A stretch of DNA of 64,000 bases from Pseudomonas marginalis. GTDB taxonomy: Bacteria > Pseudomonadota > Gammaproteobacteria > Pseudomonadales > Pseudomonadaceae. The notes beneath the pieces are model-generated. The model worked only from the letters and a program-made list of their open reading frames with translations, was not told the DNA's origin and did no database searches. Each line of letters starts with the position of its first letter. Within the stretch, counting starts at the first letter, position 1. This document shows positions 33,556 to 43,122 of the stretch, in pieces. A program made the translations under genes and the position numbers. The stretch lies in the NCBI RefSeq assembly GCF_008692035.1, contig NZ_VTFG01000001.1:3287501-3351500 (forward strand), given 5' to 3'.

Positions 33556-35946
33556 TTAAAAAAGTGGCATACCCGCCGAATGCCCGGCGCTTTCGCCCTC
33601 GAGCGCGCTCAACAGGTGGCGCTCCAGTACCGCCTGCAGCGCCTCGAAGCGCACCGGCTTGGCCAGGCGATCGGTGATGCCGATGCCATGGCTGCGCTCG
33701 CGCTCGGACGTGTGCAGCGACGTACTCAAGGCGATCACCGGCAATTCACCGCAGCCCGGCAGTGCACGAATCTGACAACACAACGAGAAGCCGCCTTCGG
33801 GCACATCCAGCAAGACCGCGTCGAAGCTTTGCCCCTGCAAGGCCGCCAACGCCGCCGGGCCACTGTCCACGGTTTTCACCCGGTAACCCAGCTTGAGCAA
33901 CATGCCGCGCACCGCCAACTGGCCGACGCTGTTGTCATCCACCAGCAATACCGCGCAATCCTGGGGCGCGCGTTGCCGGCCGGGCGCCGGTTTTGCCTCG
34001 ATCGGCACCGGGCTGACGTTCACGTCCAGCTGGAAGCGGCTGCCCTTGTGCGGCTCGGAATGATGGGTAAGGCGCCCGCCCAACAGCTCGATCAATTGCC
34101 GGCAGATGGCCAGGCCGATGCCCAGGCCGCCGTATTCGCGGGTCATGGAGCCATCGAGTTGGAAAAAGCGCTGGTACAAGGTCGCCTCGTCAAGGAAGGC
34201 GAAGCCAATACCGGTGTCGGTCACAATGAAGCTCAGGCGCACGTCGCCATCACTGTGAGGCACACCCACCACCCGCAGGCGCACGGAGCCTTCGCGGGTG
34301 AACTTGAACGCATTGTCCAACAGGCAATCCAGGCACTGGAGCAGTTTGTCGGCGTCACCCACCACACGGTCCGGCAGCTCATCGGCCACATCGATGGAAA
34401 ATGCCAGGCCTTTGCCTTGGGCGCTGGTGTTGAATTGCTGGCGCAAGGTGTCGAGCACGCCGCGCAGGCTGAACACCCGAGGCTGGGCACTCAGGCGCCC
34501 GGCCTGCAATTCGGTGAGGGTGAGGATGCCGTTGACCATGCGCATCATGTCCCGTGCCGAACCGGCGGCCGTTTGCTGGTACTGCGCCAGGTCGTCGTCC
34601 AGCGGCACCGTTTGCATCAGCTCAAGGGAGCCGATCACACCGTTCATGGGCGTGCGCAGTTCGTGGGTCAGCGTCGCGAGGAATTCATCCTTGAGACGGT
34701 TGCTGCGGGCCAGTTGCTGGTTGAGCACTTCGAGCTTCTGGCTGGCATCGAACAGGATCTGTGCCTGCTGCTCACGCATGGCATTGATACGGTCGGCGAG
34801 GGCCAGGGATAACAGCGCCACTTCAATTGCCGAGCCGATCTGGCTGGCGTACATGGTGAGGAACACATTGGGCAAGTAGCCCAGCACCATCAGCGTGTTC
34901 ACCACGCCACCCAGCAGGAACGCCGACCAGGCGATGATGAAATACCGCGCCACCCGCTGGCCGCAGTACCAGGCCTTGATGGCGGCGACGAAGATGGTCA
35001 CGGTGAATACCAGCGCCAGGCCGGTCGCCAGGCGCAAGGCCAGGGCGTAGCTGGTCAGCAGCGCCAGCGCCATCACTGCGCCGCCGCACACCGCCAGTGC
35101 CAGCAAGAGCCGGTTGAGCCAGCGGCTGTGCTGCGCGGTATGCAGGAAGCTGCGGGCGAACAGGCTGCCGAACATCGCCGCCGAACCGATCAGCAACGGC
35201 ACCGCCGCATTCGCCCACCACGGGTTGTTCGGCCAGAAGTACTGCACCGCCACGCCATTGACCGACAGTTGGTACAGGCCAAACGAGGCGATGTAGAGGA
35301 TGTAGTACAGGTAGCTGGTGTCGCGCACGCTCAGGTAGATGAACAGGTTGTAGACCAGCATCCCCAGCAATACGCCATAGATCACCCCCAGCACCGACAG
35401 GCGCAGCGGTTGTTGCTCCAGGTAAGCGGTGCCGGCCCAGAGCGTCAACGGCGCCTGGATCGAGCCCTCGCTTTGCAGGCGCAGGTAGAGCGTTTGCTGC
35501 TGGTCGGGCACGAAATTGAGCTTGAACAGGTAGTTGCTCTGGCTGACCTCACGGCTGGAAAAAGGCAGCGCACTGCCGGTACGGCCGGCCAGCCGATAGT
35601 TGCCGGTGCCATCGTTCTGGTACAGGTCCAGATGATTCAGCGGCGGGTAAGCCAACTCCAGGAACCAGGTGCGGGGGGCACGGGGGTCCCTGGCCATGTA
35701 ATGCAGGTCGACCTTGAGCCAGAACACCGAGCGCGAATAGCCGGCGTTGAGGGTGGCTTTGTCATGGTGCTTGAATTGAGCAGCGTAGGCGGGAGAACTT
35801 ACTTCGGCGATGGTGAGGGCATCGGTGGGGTCTTCGAGCACTTGCATGGCTCGGCCCAGCGGCAGGCTTCGGGTGTCCTGGTTGAACTCGATGGCGCTGG
35901 CGAGCATCGGCAGCCCGCACAACAATAAGATCAGCAAATAGCGCAT
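33556..35946 (-). CDS. ladS: LadS-type hybrid sensor histidine kinase
   Basis: 796 residues: signal peptide (1-18), a 7TMR-DISM extracellular domain (about 25-170), seven membrane helices (about 182-385), HisKA with phosphorylated His428 in ATLTHELRTP, HATPase with LLDNAFKFT and GLGIGLAICRQL, and a receiver domain from 666 with DD (670-671), phosphoacceptor Asp714 in LLDVPEGG and Lys763. Layout and length equal P. aeruginosa LadS (PA3974), which with GacS promotes the chronic-infection regulators RsmY/RsmZ in response to calcium. It lies next to thiD, thiE and hemL as in PAO1 (PA3975-3977), the strongest argument for orthology. Divergent from thiD with a 276-bp gap. Confidence 0.9.
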   Translation of the reverse strand: MRYLLILLLCGLPMLASAIEFNQDTRSLPLGRAMQVLEDPTDALTIAEVSSPAYAAQFKHHDKATLNAGYSRSVFWLKVDLHYMARDPRAPRTWFLELAYPPLNHLDLYQNDGTGNYRLAGRTGSALPFSSREVSQSNYLFKLNFVPDQQQTLYLRLQSEGSIQAPLTLWAGTAYLEQQPLRLSVLGVIYGVLLGMLVYNLFIYLSVRDTSYLYYILYIASFGLYQLSVNGVAVQYFWPNNPWWANAAVPLLIGSAAMFGSLFARSFLHTAQHSRWLNRLLLALAVCGGAVMALALLTSYALALRLATGLALVFTVTIFVAAIKAWYCGQRVARYFIIAWSAFLLGGVVNTLMVLGYLPNVFLTMYASQIGSAIEVALLSLALADRINAMREQQAQILFDASQKLEVLNQQLARSNRLKDEFLATLTHELRTPMNGVIGSLELMQTVPLDDDLAQYQQTAAGSARDMMRMVNGILTLTELQAGRLSAQPRVFSLRGVLDTLRQQFNTSAQGKGLAFSIDVADELPDRVVGDADKLLQCLDCLLDNAFKFTREGSVRLRVVGVPHSDGDVRLSFIVTDTGIGFAFLDEATLYQRFFQLDGSMTREYGGLGIGLAICRQLIELLGGRLTHHSEPHKGSRFQLDVNVSPVPIEAKPAPGRQRAPQDCAVLLVDDNSVGQLAVRGMLLKLGYRVKTVDSGPAALAALQGQSFDAVLLDVPEGGFSLCCQIRALPGCGELPVIALSTSLHTSERERSHGIGITDRLAKPVRFEALQAVLERHLLSALEGESAGHSAGMPLF

Positions 35947-36222
35947 AGAGCCCCAGCGTGGCCTGTCCGGTTATGTCAAAAGCCCCCCATTCCTTTTGAG
36001 AAGACGTACACCGGCGGTACAGTTAAGTTGTTTGAATCCACTTTAGCATAGCCGCTAAAGGCCATTGGACACCATTGAAATAATTTTTTGAAAGGCTCTA
36101 GAACAAGGCTTTCAGAGCGTTTTCGCAGCCGAGCACACGCCAAAAAAGCGGCGTTTGCGCGACAACATTCAACCATCGCCCGAAGGCCCCGCCAAAAGCG
36201 TTTGGTGGTAAGCTCGCGCACC

Positions 36223-37020
36223 ATGAATATCTACAGCTCTCGCCCCGTTGTCCTCTGTCTCTCCGGCCATGATCCCAGTGGTGGCGCCGGCTTGCAGGCA
36301 GATATCGAAGCCCTCCTCGCCCAAGGCTGCCATGCGGCCCCGGCCGTCACTGCCCTGACCGTGCAGAACACCGTCAATGTCAGCGATTTCCGCGTACTGG
36401 ACCGTGAGTGGGTACTGGCCCAGGCCAATGCCGTCCTCGGTGACTCCGACGTGGCGGCGGTCAAGCTGGGCATGCTCGGCTCCACCGCGATGGTCGACAC
36501 CGTGGTCGAACTGCTGCAGGCGCACCCGCACCTGCCGGTGGTGTGCGACCCGGTGCTGCGCGCCGGCGGCGGTGGCAGCCTGGGCAAGGACGAAGTCGGC
36601 TACGCCATGCGCGAGCGGCTGCTGCCGTTGTCGCTGATCGCCACGCCGAACCTGCCTGAAGCCCGCATCCTCGCCGAACTGCCCGAGGGCACCGCCGACG
36701 AATGCGCCGCGAAGCTGTTGCCGTTCATCAAGCACCTGTTGATCACCGGCGGCCATGGCGATGAGCATGAAGTGCACAACCGTCTCTACAGCCGCGATGG
36801 CACGCGCCAGACCTTTACCTGCCAGCGCCTGCCCGGCAGCTATCACGGTTCGGGCTGCACCCTGGCCAGCGCCCTGGCCGGACGGATCGCCCAGGGCGAA
36901 GGGCTGGTGAGTGCGGTGCAGTCGGCACTTAACTACACTTGGCGCACCCTGCGTGATGCCGAACAACTCGGCCAGGGCCAGTTCGTACCGCGCCGGCTGC
37001 CGCTGGATTTCTGCTCGTAA
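36223..37020 (+). CDS. thiD: Hydroxymethylpyrimidine/phosphomethylpyrimidine kinase
   Basis: 265 residues from the ATG at 36223; the frame extends to 36088 but without support. Phosphorylates HMP to HMP-PP for thiamine synthesis. Ribokinase-fold features: GHDPSGGAGLQADIEAL near the N-terminus (substrate binding), VVCDPVLRAGGGG, TPNLPEARIL, LLITGGHGDE, and the anion-hole/catalytic block LPGSYHGSGCTLASALAG. First of three same-strand genes thiD-thiE-hemL with 32-bp and 18-bp gaps. No TPP riboswitch is visible upstream. Confidence 0.95.
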   Translation: MNIYSSRPVVLCLSGHDPSGGAGLQADIEALLAQGCHAAPAVTALTVQNTVNVSDFRVLDREWVLAQANAVLGDSDVAAVKLGMLGSTAMVDTVVELLQAHPHLPVVCDPVLRAGGGGSLGKDEVGYAMRERLLPLSLIATPNLPEARILAELPEGTADECAAKLLPFIKHLLITGGHGDEHEVHNRLYSRDGTRQTFTCQRLPGSYHGSGCTLASALAGRIAQGEGLVSAVQSALNYTWRTLRDAEQLGQGQFVPRRLPLDFCS

Positions 37021-37052
37021 CTATCTGCTCTTAACAGCAAGAGGCCTGCCCG

Positions 37053-37676
37053 ATGAAACTACGTGGCCTTTACGCCATTACCGACAGCCAACTGTTGGCC
37101 GGCAAGTTCCTCGCCTACGTCGAAGCGGCATTGGACGGTGGCGTGACCCTGCTGCAGTACCGCGACAAAAGCAGCGACGAAGCCCGGCGCCTGCGCGAAG
37201 CGGAAAAACTGCGGGAGCTGTGCTCGCGCTACAAGACCCAGCTTATTATCAATGATGACTTCGACCTGGCCGCCCGCCTGGGCGTCGGCGTGCACCTGGG
37301 CCAGACCGACGGCCCACTGACGCCGGCCCGTGCGCTGCTAGGCTCCAAGGCGATCATCGGCGCCACCTGCCACGGCCAGATCGAACTGGCCGAACAGGCG
37401 GCGAAGGAAGGCGCCAGTTATGTCGCCTTCGGCCGCTTCTTCAATTCCAACACCAAGCCGGGTGCTCCGGCCGCCACCGTTGAAATGCTCGCCGAGGCCC
37501 GCAAGCGCCTGCATGTGCCGATCTGCGTGATCGGCGGCATCACCCTGGAAAACGCCGCACCGCTGGTGGCCCAGGGTGCCGACCTGCTGGCCGTGGTCCA
37601 CGGCCTGTTCGGTGCCGACAGTACCCAGGAAGTCACGCGCCGCGCCCGCGCCTTCAACGAACTCATCAAATCCTGA
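37053..37676 (+). CDS. thiE: Thiamine phosphate synthase
   Basis: 207-residue TIM-barrel enzyme joining HMP-PP and thiazole phosphate to thiamine phosphate. Seen: [12 protein letters not shown] (diphosphate/substrate loop), [24 protein letters not shown] with the Mg-binding Asp residues, [34 protein letters not shown] and [12 protein letters not shown]. Normal length. Starts 32 bp after thiD; hemL follows after 18 bp. Confidence 0.95.
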   Translation: MKLRGLYAITDSQLLAGKFLAYVEAALDGGVTLLQYRDKSSDEARRLREAEKLRELCSRYKTQLIINDDFDLAARLGVGVHLGQTDGPLTPARALLGSKAIIGATCHGQIELAEQAAKEGASYVAFGRFFNSNTKPGAPAATVEMLAEARKRLHVPICVIGGITLENAAPLVAQGADLLAVVHGLFGADSTQEVTRRARAFNELIKS

Positions 37677-37694
37677 ATTCAGAGAGCCCTCACC

Positions 37695-38978
37695 ATGTCT
37701 CGTTCCGAAACCCTGTTTGCCAATGCCCAGAAACACATCCCCGGCGGTGTGAACTCCCCCGTGCGTGCGTTCAAAAGCGTGGGCGGCACGCCGTTGTTCT
37801 TCAAGCATGCCGAAGGCGCCTACGTCACCGACGAAGATGACAAGCGCTACGTGGATTACGTCGGCTCCTGGGGCCCGATGATCCTCGGCCACAGCCACCC
37901 CGACGTGCTGGACGCCGTGCGCAGGCAACTGGAGCACGGCCTGTCCTACGGCGCGCCGACCGCCATGGAAACCGAGATGGCCGATCTGGTCTGCAGCATC
38001 GTGCCGTCGATGGAGATGGTGCGCATGGTCAGCTCCGGCACCGAAGCCACCATGAGTGCGATTCGCCTGGCCCGTGGTTTCACCGGCCGCGACAGCATCA
38101 TCAAGTTCGAAGGCTGCTACCACGGCCATTCCGACAGCCTGCTGGTCAAAGCCGGTTCCGGCGCGCTGACCCAAGGCGTACCCAGCTCGGCCGGCGTACC
38201 GGCAGCGTTCGCCAAACACACCCTGACCCTGCCGTTCAACGACATCGGTGCCGTCGAGCAGATGCTCAGCGAAGTCGGCCAGGACGTGGCGTGCATCATC
38301 GTCGAGCCGGTGGCCGGCAACATGAACTGCGTGCCGCCCGCCCCAGGATTTCTGGAAGGCCTGCGCGAACAGTGCGACAAGCACGGCGTGGTGCTGATTT
38401 TCGACGAAGTGATGACCGGCTTCCGCGTTGCCCTCGGCGGTGCCCAGGCGCACTACGGCGTCACGCCGGACCTGAGCACGTTCGGCAAGATCATCGGTGG
38501 CGGCATGCCCGTGGGCTGCTTCGGCGGCAAGCGCGAAATCATGCAGCACATCGCGCCGCTGGGCCCGGTGTACCAGGCCGGCACACTCTCGGGTAACCCG
38601 CTGGCCATGGCGGCCGGCCTGACCACCCTGCGCCTGATCAGCCGCCCGGGCTTCCACGCCGAGCTGACCGACTACACCACCCGCCTGCTGGACGGCCTGC
38701 AACAGCGCGCCGACGCCGCCGGTATCCCGTTCGTGACCACGCAAGCAGGCGGCATGTTTGGCCTGTACTTCAGCGGTGCCGATGACATCGTCACCTTTGA
38801 TGATGTGATGGGCAGCGATGCCGACCTGTTCAAGCGCTTCTTCCACCTGATGCTGGAGGGCGGCGTGTACCTGGCGCCGAGTGCCTTCGAAGCCGGCTTC
38901 ACCTCGATCGCCCATGGCGATGCCGAGCTGAAACTGACCCTGGATGCCGCCGAGCGCGCCTTCGCCGCCCTGAAATAA
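37695..38978 (+). CDS. hemL: Glutamate-1-semialdehyde 2,1-aminomutase
   Basis: 427-residue PLP enzyme making 5-aminolevulinate from glutamate-1-semialdehyde, the first tetrapyrrole. Seen: N-terminal [36 protein letters not shown] (phosphate-binding), [23 protein letters not shown] with the cofactor Asp, and the catalytic Lys in [15 protein letters not shown]. Length typical. Last of the thiD-thiE-hemL group; a terminator follows at 38993. Confidence 0.97.
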   Translation: MSRSETLFANAQKHIPGGVNSPVRAFKSVGGTPLFFKHAEGAYVTDEDDKRYVDYVGSWGPMILGHSHPDVLDAVRRQLEHGLSYGAPTAMETEMADLVCSIVPSMEMVRMVSSGTEATMSAIRLARGFTGRDSIIKFEGCYHGHSDSLLVKAGSGALTQGVPSSAGVPAAFAKHTLTLPFNDIGAVEQMLSEVGQDVACIIVEPVAGNMNCVPPAPGFLEGLREQCDKHGVVLIFDEVMTGFRVALGGAQAHYGVTPDLSTFGKIIGGGMPVGCFGGKREIMQHIAPLGPVYQAGTLSGNPLAMAAGLTTLRLISRPGFHAELTDYTTRLLDGLQQRADAAGIPFVTTQAGGMFGLYFSGADDIVTFDDVMGSDADLFKRFFHLMLEGGVYLAPSAFEAGFTSIAHGDAELKLTLDAAERAFAALK

Positions 38979-38992
38979 GCCGGAGCAAAAAC

Positions 38993-39017
38993 CTGACGTC
39001 GCTGTGGGCGGCGTCAG
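38993..39017 (+). terminator. Probable terminator after hemL
   Basis: Arms CTGACGTCGC and GCGGCGTCAG (one G-T pair), five-base loop, followed by ATTTGCTACTTT. Fifteen bases after the hemL stop. Confidence 0.65.
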
Positions 39018-39204
39018 ATTTGCTACTTTGCCTACAGGGATTTCCTTATTTTTCCGAGAATTTACCTGCAATCCGGCAGATAACTTGCCCAAGCAGCAGA
39101 AAAACGAGTAAAGACTTTGTAAGCAGAGGCCTGCTTATTTCATAATGCGCGCTTATTGGATCCCGAGAGGATCCGCGCGCCCCGTCAGAGGTAAGTCGAT
39201 TCCC

Positions 39205-39759
39205 ATGAAACGCACCGGCCGCACCCTGGTACTGGGCTGCCTGTTGCTCCTTCAGCCGCTGCTGGCACAAGCCCAGGCAGGCGGCAACTCGTTGTTAATC
39301 CCAGCGATGGGTCGTTGCACCCTCAATACCCAGCCGGACAGCCAGGCCGAAGCCCTGAGCGCGTGTCAGAAACAGGCCGACGATGGGGATGCGCAGGCGC
39401 AATACGAGTTGGGCGAGTACTACCACGACAGCAAGAACCCGGCCCGTGACCTCAACAAAGCCTTGAGCTACTTCGAGAAAGCCTCGCTGCAGGGCCACGC
39501 CCAGGCGCAATTCCAGTTGGGCACCATGTTCTTCAAAGGCGAAGGCGTGCCGGCCAATAACGTCCAGGCCTATATCGTGCTGAAAATGGCCGCGGTCAAC
39601 GGCGCCGAAGACGCGCTGGACACCGCCGACGAAGTCGCCGAGCACATGCAACGCGATGAATTGGAAGTGGCCACCCAGGTCCTGGGGCAGATTTTCCGCA
39701 ACTACCTGCTGGAGCTGCAGAGCGCCGATGGGCGCTCGCCCTTCTCACCCCTGCCCTGA
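39205..39759 (+). CDS. Secreted Sel1/TPR-repeat protein, 184 aa
   Basis: Start chosen at the ATG at 39205, which makes a clean signal peptide (MKRTGRTLVLGCLLLLQPLLAQAQA). The mature part has two to three Sel1-like helical repeats: DGDAQAQYELGEYYHDSKNPARDLNKALSYFEKASLQG, HAQAQFQLGTMFFKGEGVPANNVQAYIVLKMAA, and a final helical segment. Two Cys residues (RCTLN ... SACQK) near the start may bridge. Orthologue of the hypothetical beside hemL in PAO1 (PA3978). Sel1 proteins act as protein scaffolds; exact role unknown. The stop faces the stop of the inserted operon at 39763, three bases apart. Confidence 0.85.
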   Translation: MKRTGRTLVLGCLLLLQPLLAQAQAGGNSLLIPAMGRCTLNTQPDSQAEALSACQKQADDGDAQAQYELGEYYHDSKNPARDLNKALSYFEKASLQGHAQAQFQLGTMFFKGEGVPANNVQAYIVLKMAAVNGAEDALDTADEVAEHMQRDELEVATQVLGQIFRNYLLELQSADGRSPFSPLP

Positions 39760-39762
39760 TGC

Positions 39763-40875
39763 TCAAGGCGATAACAGATACCCCTGTCGATAGGCCTTCG
39801 CACCTGCGACATGGGCAATGGTCATTCCCGCAGTTGCCATTCGCCGCACTGAACGAACATACAAAAGCCCCCCACGCGTACAAACCACCGGTGTGACGCG
39901 GTCGGTGATCGGATCAATGATTTCGGCCAGGGTTTGCCCCGCCTCCAGGTAATCGCCCACCTGCGCGCAAAACACAATCAAACCTCCCACCGGACTCATC
40001 ACGGGCTCTACCCCGGCCAACGGCGTCGGCCGGTTGAGTAATGCCGGCGGGCATGACGTCTGGCCATCAATGGCTCCGCACTGAATCAGGTACTGAATCA
40101 AAGCCTGGCAATCCTGACGTGCCAGCCCATGGTCCACATCGGCAACCCCTCGTAACTCAACCGTCACAGCGAACCCGGGTGGCGAAAAGCGCCCAGGGAA
40201 ACGCGCCTGCATCTGCTCCCAAAACAACGTAAAGCACTCATCGAACGATTGCCCGCCTGCCTCTTTTGTCAAAAAGCAGGCCCTGGCGCCCAAGTAGCGG
40301 GCCAGGGGTTCCACCTGTGGCCAGAAATCCGGCGACAGGTACAAGTGCTGCACGGCTTCGAAATCACAGTGCAGGTCCAACACGATATCGGCGTCACAGG
40401 CCAGCGCCTGCAGGGTCAGGCGCATTGACTGCAATTGCGTCGCCGGCACTTGGCTGGCGAGCGCTTGCCGAAGGCTCGAACGAATCAGCTGCAGATTGCT
40501 GGCAGGATCATCAGTCAACAGACCTTGCACGCAATCACCGACCTGCTGGCTGACATCAGGGAAGAAACGATTGAAGTTCTCCCGGCTGTCGTTATCGAAG
40601 CGCCCCTGGGGCACATCCATCAGCACTTGCTCCAACCCCAGCGGATTGGCCACCGGCACGAGGACGACCGACCAACGCAACAACCCGGCCGCTTCCAGCT
40701 GCGCCAACCGTTGCTTGAGATGCCATAAAACCAGCATCCCCGGCAGCTCATCGGCATGCAGCGACGCCTGGAGATAGACCTTCCCCGATGCATTGCCCGG
40801 ACCGTAATGAAAACTATGGATCTGTCGCGTCGTACCTGGCACGGCCGCCAGTAACTCATGCACATGAGTCTGCAT
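39763..40875 (-). CDS. AstE/aspartoacylase-family zinc hydrolase, 370 aa
   Basis: Metallocarboxypeptidase-fold N-acyl hydrolase. Zinc ligands: SLHADELPG (His40, Glu43) and VLDLHCD (distal His, about residue 170), a catalytic Glu in VTVELRGVADVDHG, and the C-terminal lipoyl-like domain of the aspartoacylase/AstE group (SPVGGLIVFCAQVGDYLEAGQTLAEIIDP). Such enzymes deacylate N-acetyl or N-succinyl amino acids and, as DoeB, N-acetyl-diaminobutyrate in ectoine breakdown. Last gene of the leftward operon 45177-39763, so probably it finishes a pathway for an imported N-modified amino acid. AGGGGG upstream of the ATG at 40875. Confidence 0.8.
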   Translation of the reverse strand: MQTHVHELLAAVPGTTRQIHSFHYGPGNASGKVYLQASLHADELPGMLVLWHLKQRLAQLEAAGLLRWSVVLVPVANPLGLEQVLMDVPQGRFDNDSRENFNRFFPDVSQQVGDCVQGLLTDDPASNLQLIRSSLRQALASQVPATQLQSMRLTLQALACDADIVLDLHCDFEAVQHLYLSPDFWPQVEPLARYLGARACFLTKEAGGQSFDECFTLFWEQMQARFPGRFSPPGFAVTVELRGVADVDHGLARQDCQALIQYLIQCGAIDGQTSCPPALLNRPTPLAGVEPVMSPVGGLIVFCAQVGDYLEAGQTLAEIIDPITDRVTPVVCTRGGLLYVRSVRRMATAGMTIAHVAGAKAYRQGYLLSP

Positions 40876-40884
40876 ATCGACCCC

Positions 40885-41595
40885 CTATCGGCCCGGATCA
40901 AGAAAGCGCAGCCATCGCCGTTCTGCCAGGCGAAACAGACCGACCAAGGCAAAGGTGATGCACAGGTAAAGGGCTGCGGCGAGGCCGAAGGATTGGAAGG
41001 TCAGGAAGGTGGCAGCGTTGGCATCCCGGGTCACTTTGAGGATGTCCGGCACGGTGGCGGTAAACGCCAACGTGGTGGAGTGCAGCATGAAGATCACTTC
41101 ATTGCTGTAGTAGGGCAATGCGCGGCGCAGGGCCGAAGGCATGATCAAGTGGACATACAGCTTCCAGCCATCGAACCCCAGGGACCTTGCAGCCTCGATT
41201 TCACCACGCGGCGTCGCTCGAATGGCACCCGCCAGTATTTCCGTGGTGTAGGCCCCGGTATTCAAGGCGAACGCCAGCAGCGTGCAGTTCAGTGCGTCGC
41301 GGAAAAACCCATCCAGCAGTGGTTGCTCACGCACTGCGGCAATGCTGTAGATCCCGGTGTAGAAGATGAGCAACTGGATATACAGCGGCGTACCGCGAAA
41401 CAGATAGGTGAAGCTTTGCACCGGCCAACGCCACCGGCGCCGGGAGGACGCCCTGGCAATGGACAGTGGCAGTGCAAGCAGCAGGCCGAAACACAGCGAG
41501 GCACTGGTCAGCCATAGGGTCATGGCCAGGCCCGTCAGTTGTTGACCGTCGGAGTAGAGCAAGGGCCGCCAGTATTCCTGAATCAGCTCGATCAT
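40885..41595 (-). CDS. Polar amino-acid ABC transporter permease, HisM-like
   Basis: 236 residues from the ATG at 41595, which overlaps the previous stop as ATGA (41592-41595). Five membrane helices and the EAA loop EIEAARSLGFDGWKLYVHLIMPSALRRALPYYSNE, which contacts the ATPase. Belongs to the HisM/ArtM group. Pairs with the permease upstream to form the membrane heterodimer. No ATP-binding subunit is encoded in the operon or nearby. Confidence 0.9.
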   Translation of the reverse strand: MIELIQEYWRPLLYSDGQQLTGLAMTLWLTSASLCFGLLLALPLSIARASSRRRWRWPVQSFTYLFRGTPLYIQLLIFYTGIYSIAAVREQPLLDGFFRDALNCTLLAFALNTGAYTTEILAGAIRATPRGEIEAARSLGFDGWKLYVHLIMPSALRRALPYYSNEVIFMLHSTTLAFTATVPDILKVTRDANAATFLTFQSFGLAAALYLCITFALVGLFRLAERRWLRFLDPGR

Positions 41596-42308
41596 CGCGG
41601 CGACTCCTGCACACCCCCGCAGTAGCGACGCTCCAACCAACGCAATACGAGGTTTGAAACGCTGCTGAGCACCAGGTAGATCAACGCCGCCATCAGCAAA
41701 AAGGCCAACACCTGCTGGCTGCTCTTGCCCGCTACCTGGGCCACTTTGATCAAATCCGCCAGGCCGATGATCGATACCAGCGCAGTGGCCTTGAGCAAAA
41801 CCATCCAGTTATTGCCCAGCCCTGGCAGGGCGAACCGCATCATTTGCGGGAATATCACGTGCACAAAACCTTGGCTGAAGGTCATGCCCAAGGCCTTGGC
41901 GGCCTGGAACTGACCGCGAGGCACGGCCAGCAAGGCGCCGCGAAAGGTTTCGGTGAAATAGGCGCCGTAGATAAACCCCAGGGTGAGCACTCCTGCGCTG
42001 AAAGGGTCGATTTCGATGTAGGCCCAGCCCAGTTCCTGCGTCAGACGACTCAAACCGGTTTGCACTCCGTAGAAAATCAACAACATCAACAGCAGGTCCG
42101 GCACCCCACGGATCAGGGTGGTGTAGAGCTGTGCGCAGAAGCGCCAGGCCCTGCACCCGGACAACTTGGCGCCCGCACCGAGCAGGCCGAATGTCAGCCC
42201 CAGCAGCAGCGACAGCAGCGCCAGTTGCAACGTGACCCAGACACCGCGCAATAACAACGGCGCGAAGCCCTCCAGGGTCGCAGCGAACTGCGTGAAGGTA
42301 GGTAGCAT
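41592..42308 (-). CDS. Polar amino-acid ABC transporter permease, HisQ-like
   Basis: I prefer the ATG at 42308 (GGCGAGGG upstream) to the ATG at 42329, which overlaps the previous stop but has no ribosome site. 238 residues, five to six membrane helices, EAA loop FQAAKALGMTFSQGFVHVIFPQMMRFALPGLGNNW. HisQ-type partner of the following permease; they overlap by four bases. Confidence 0.9.
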   Translation of the reverse strand: MLPTFTQFAATLEGFAPLLLRGVWVTLQLALLSLLLGLTFGLLGAGAKLSGCRAWRFCAQLYTTLIRGVPDLLLMLLIFYGVQTGLSRLTQELGWAYIEIDPFSAGVLTLGFIYGAYFTETFRGALLAVPRGQFQAAKALGMTFSQGFVHVIFPQMMRFALPGLGNNWMVLLKATALVSIIGLADLIKVAQVAGKSSQQVLAFLLMAALIYLVLSSVSNLVLRWLERRYCGGVQESPR

Positions 42309-42325
42309 GGTTGCGCCCTCGCCGA

Positions 42326-43084
42326 TCATTGACCGCTGAACATGTCCACACCCGGGAAGTACTGTTCCTGTAACCGGGCATAGGTGCCATCCGCGTGCAG
42401 GGCGGCCAGCCCTTTGTCCAGCAAGGCTTTTAACGCGTGATTGCCCTTGGCGATACCAATGGCACTTTGGGAGGGCATCAGTTCGCTTTCAATCAACGGT
42501 CCCAGCACAAACCCCGCGCCTTGGGGCAAGCGCAAAAATCCGCTTTGCGCCTGCTGAGCATCTTGCAGCGAAGCCTGCAAGCGGCCCGCCACCAGGTCGG
42601 CGTACACCTGCTCCTGATCGGCGTACGCCACGACCTTCATGCCCTGTTTAACAAGCACTTGGCGGGCATAGGTTTCCTGGGTACTGCCCTGTAAGTAGCC
42701 AACGGCCGTCCCCTTGGCCAGTTCAGTGCCGGGGCGGAATACCATGGCAGTGGGACTGGAAAACACCTCCGAGGAAAAATCGATCACCTTTTGCCGTGCT
42801 TCAGTAACCGTCATTGAAGCCAGGATTGCGTCGATCTTGCCGGCGTTCAGGCTCGGGACCAGTCCGTCGAAGTCGCTTTCGACCCATTGGCAGCGAATCT
42901 TCAAACGCGCGCATAGAGCATTGCCTATATCAACTTCGAAACCGGTCAAAGTTCCCGCACTGTCCTTATAGGCAAACGGCGCATAGTTGGGGTCGGCACC
43001 GAAACGAATTACCGCATAGTCCCTGGCAACGAGTGGCGCACTTACAAATAACATGGCGAATAACATCAGGATTATTTTTTTCAT
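42326..43084 (-). CDS. Polar amino-acid ABC transporter periplasmic binding protein
   Basis: 252 residues: signal peptide MKKIILMLFAMLFVSAPLVA, then a type II solute-binding fold: VIRFGADPNYAPFAYKDSAGTLTGFEVDIGNALCARL (opening signature of family 3), VESDFDGLVPSLNAGKIDAILASMTVTEARQKVIDFS, and a closing GLAALHADGTYARLQEQYF. Belongs to the HisJ/ArtJ/LAO group, so a cationic or amphoteric amino-acid derivative is likely. GAGGAA before the ATG. Second gene of the operon, 38 bp after the flavoprotein gene. The binding pocket residues could not be matched to a known ligand. Confidence 0.92.
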   Translation of the reverse strand: MKKIILMLFAMLFVSAPLVARDYAVIRFGADPNYAPFAYKDSAGTLTGFEVDIGNALCARLKIRCQWVESDFDGLVPSLNAGKIDAILASMTVTEARQKVIDFSSEVFSSPTAMVFRPGTELAKGTAVGYLQGSTQETYARQVLVKQGMKVVAYADQEQVYADLVAGRLQASLQDAQQAQSGFLRLPQGAGFVLGPLIESELMPSQSAIGIAKGNHALKALLDKGLAALHADGTYARLQEQYFPGVDMFSGQ

Positions 43085-43122
43085 TATTGTATTCCTCGTT
43101 ATTAATCAAACAGCAGGACTGG

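Noticed and set aside
36041..36222. TPP riboswitch upstream of thiD
   Set aside because: No CTGAGA/ACCTGA-type thi-box elements in the ladS-thiD gap.
37338..39092. A 584-aa leftward frame opposite hemL
   Set aside because: Antisense shadow; Gly/His/Gln-rich composition typical for the complement of Pseudomonas genes.
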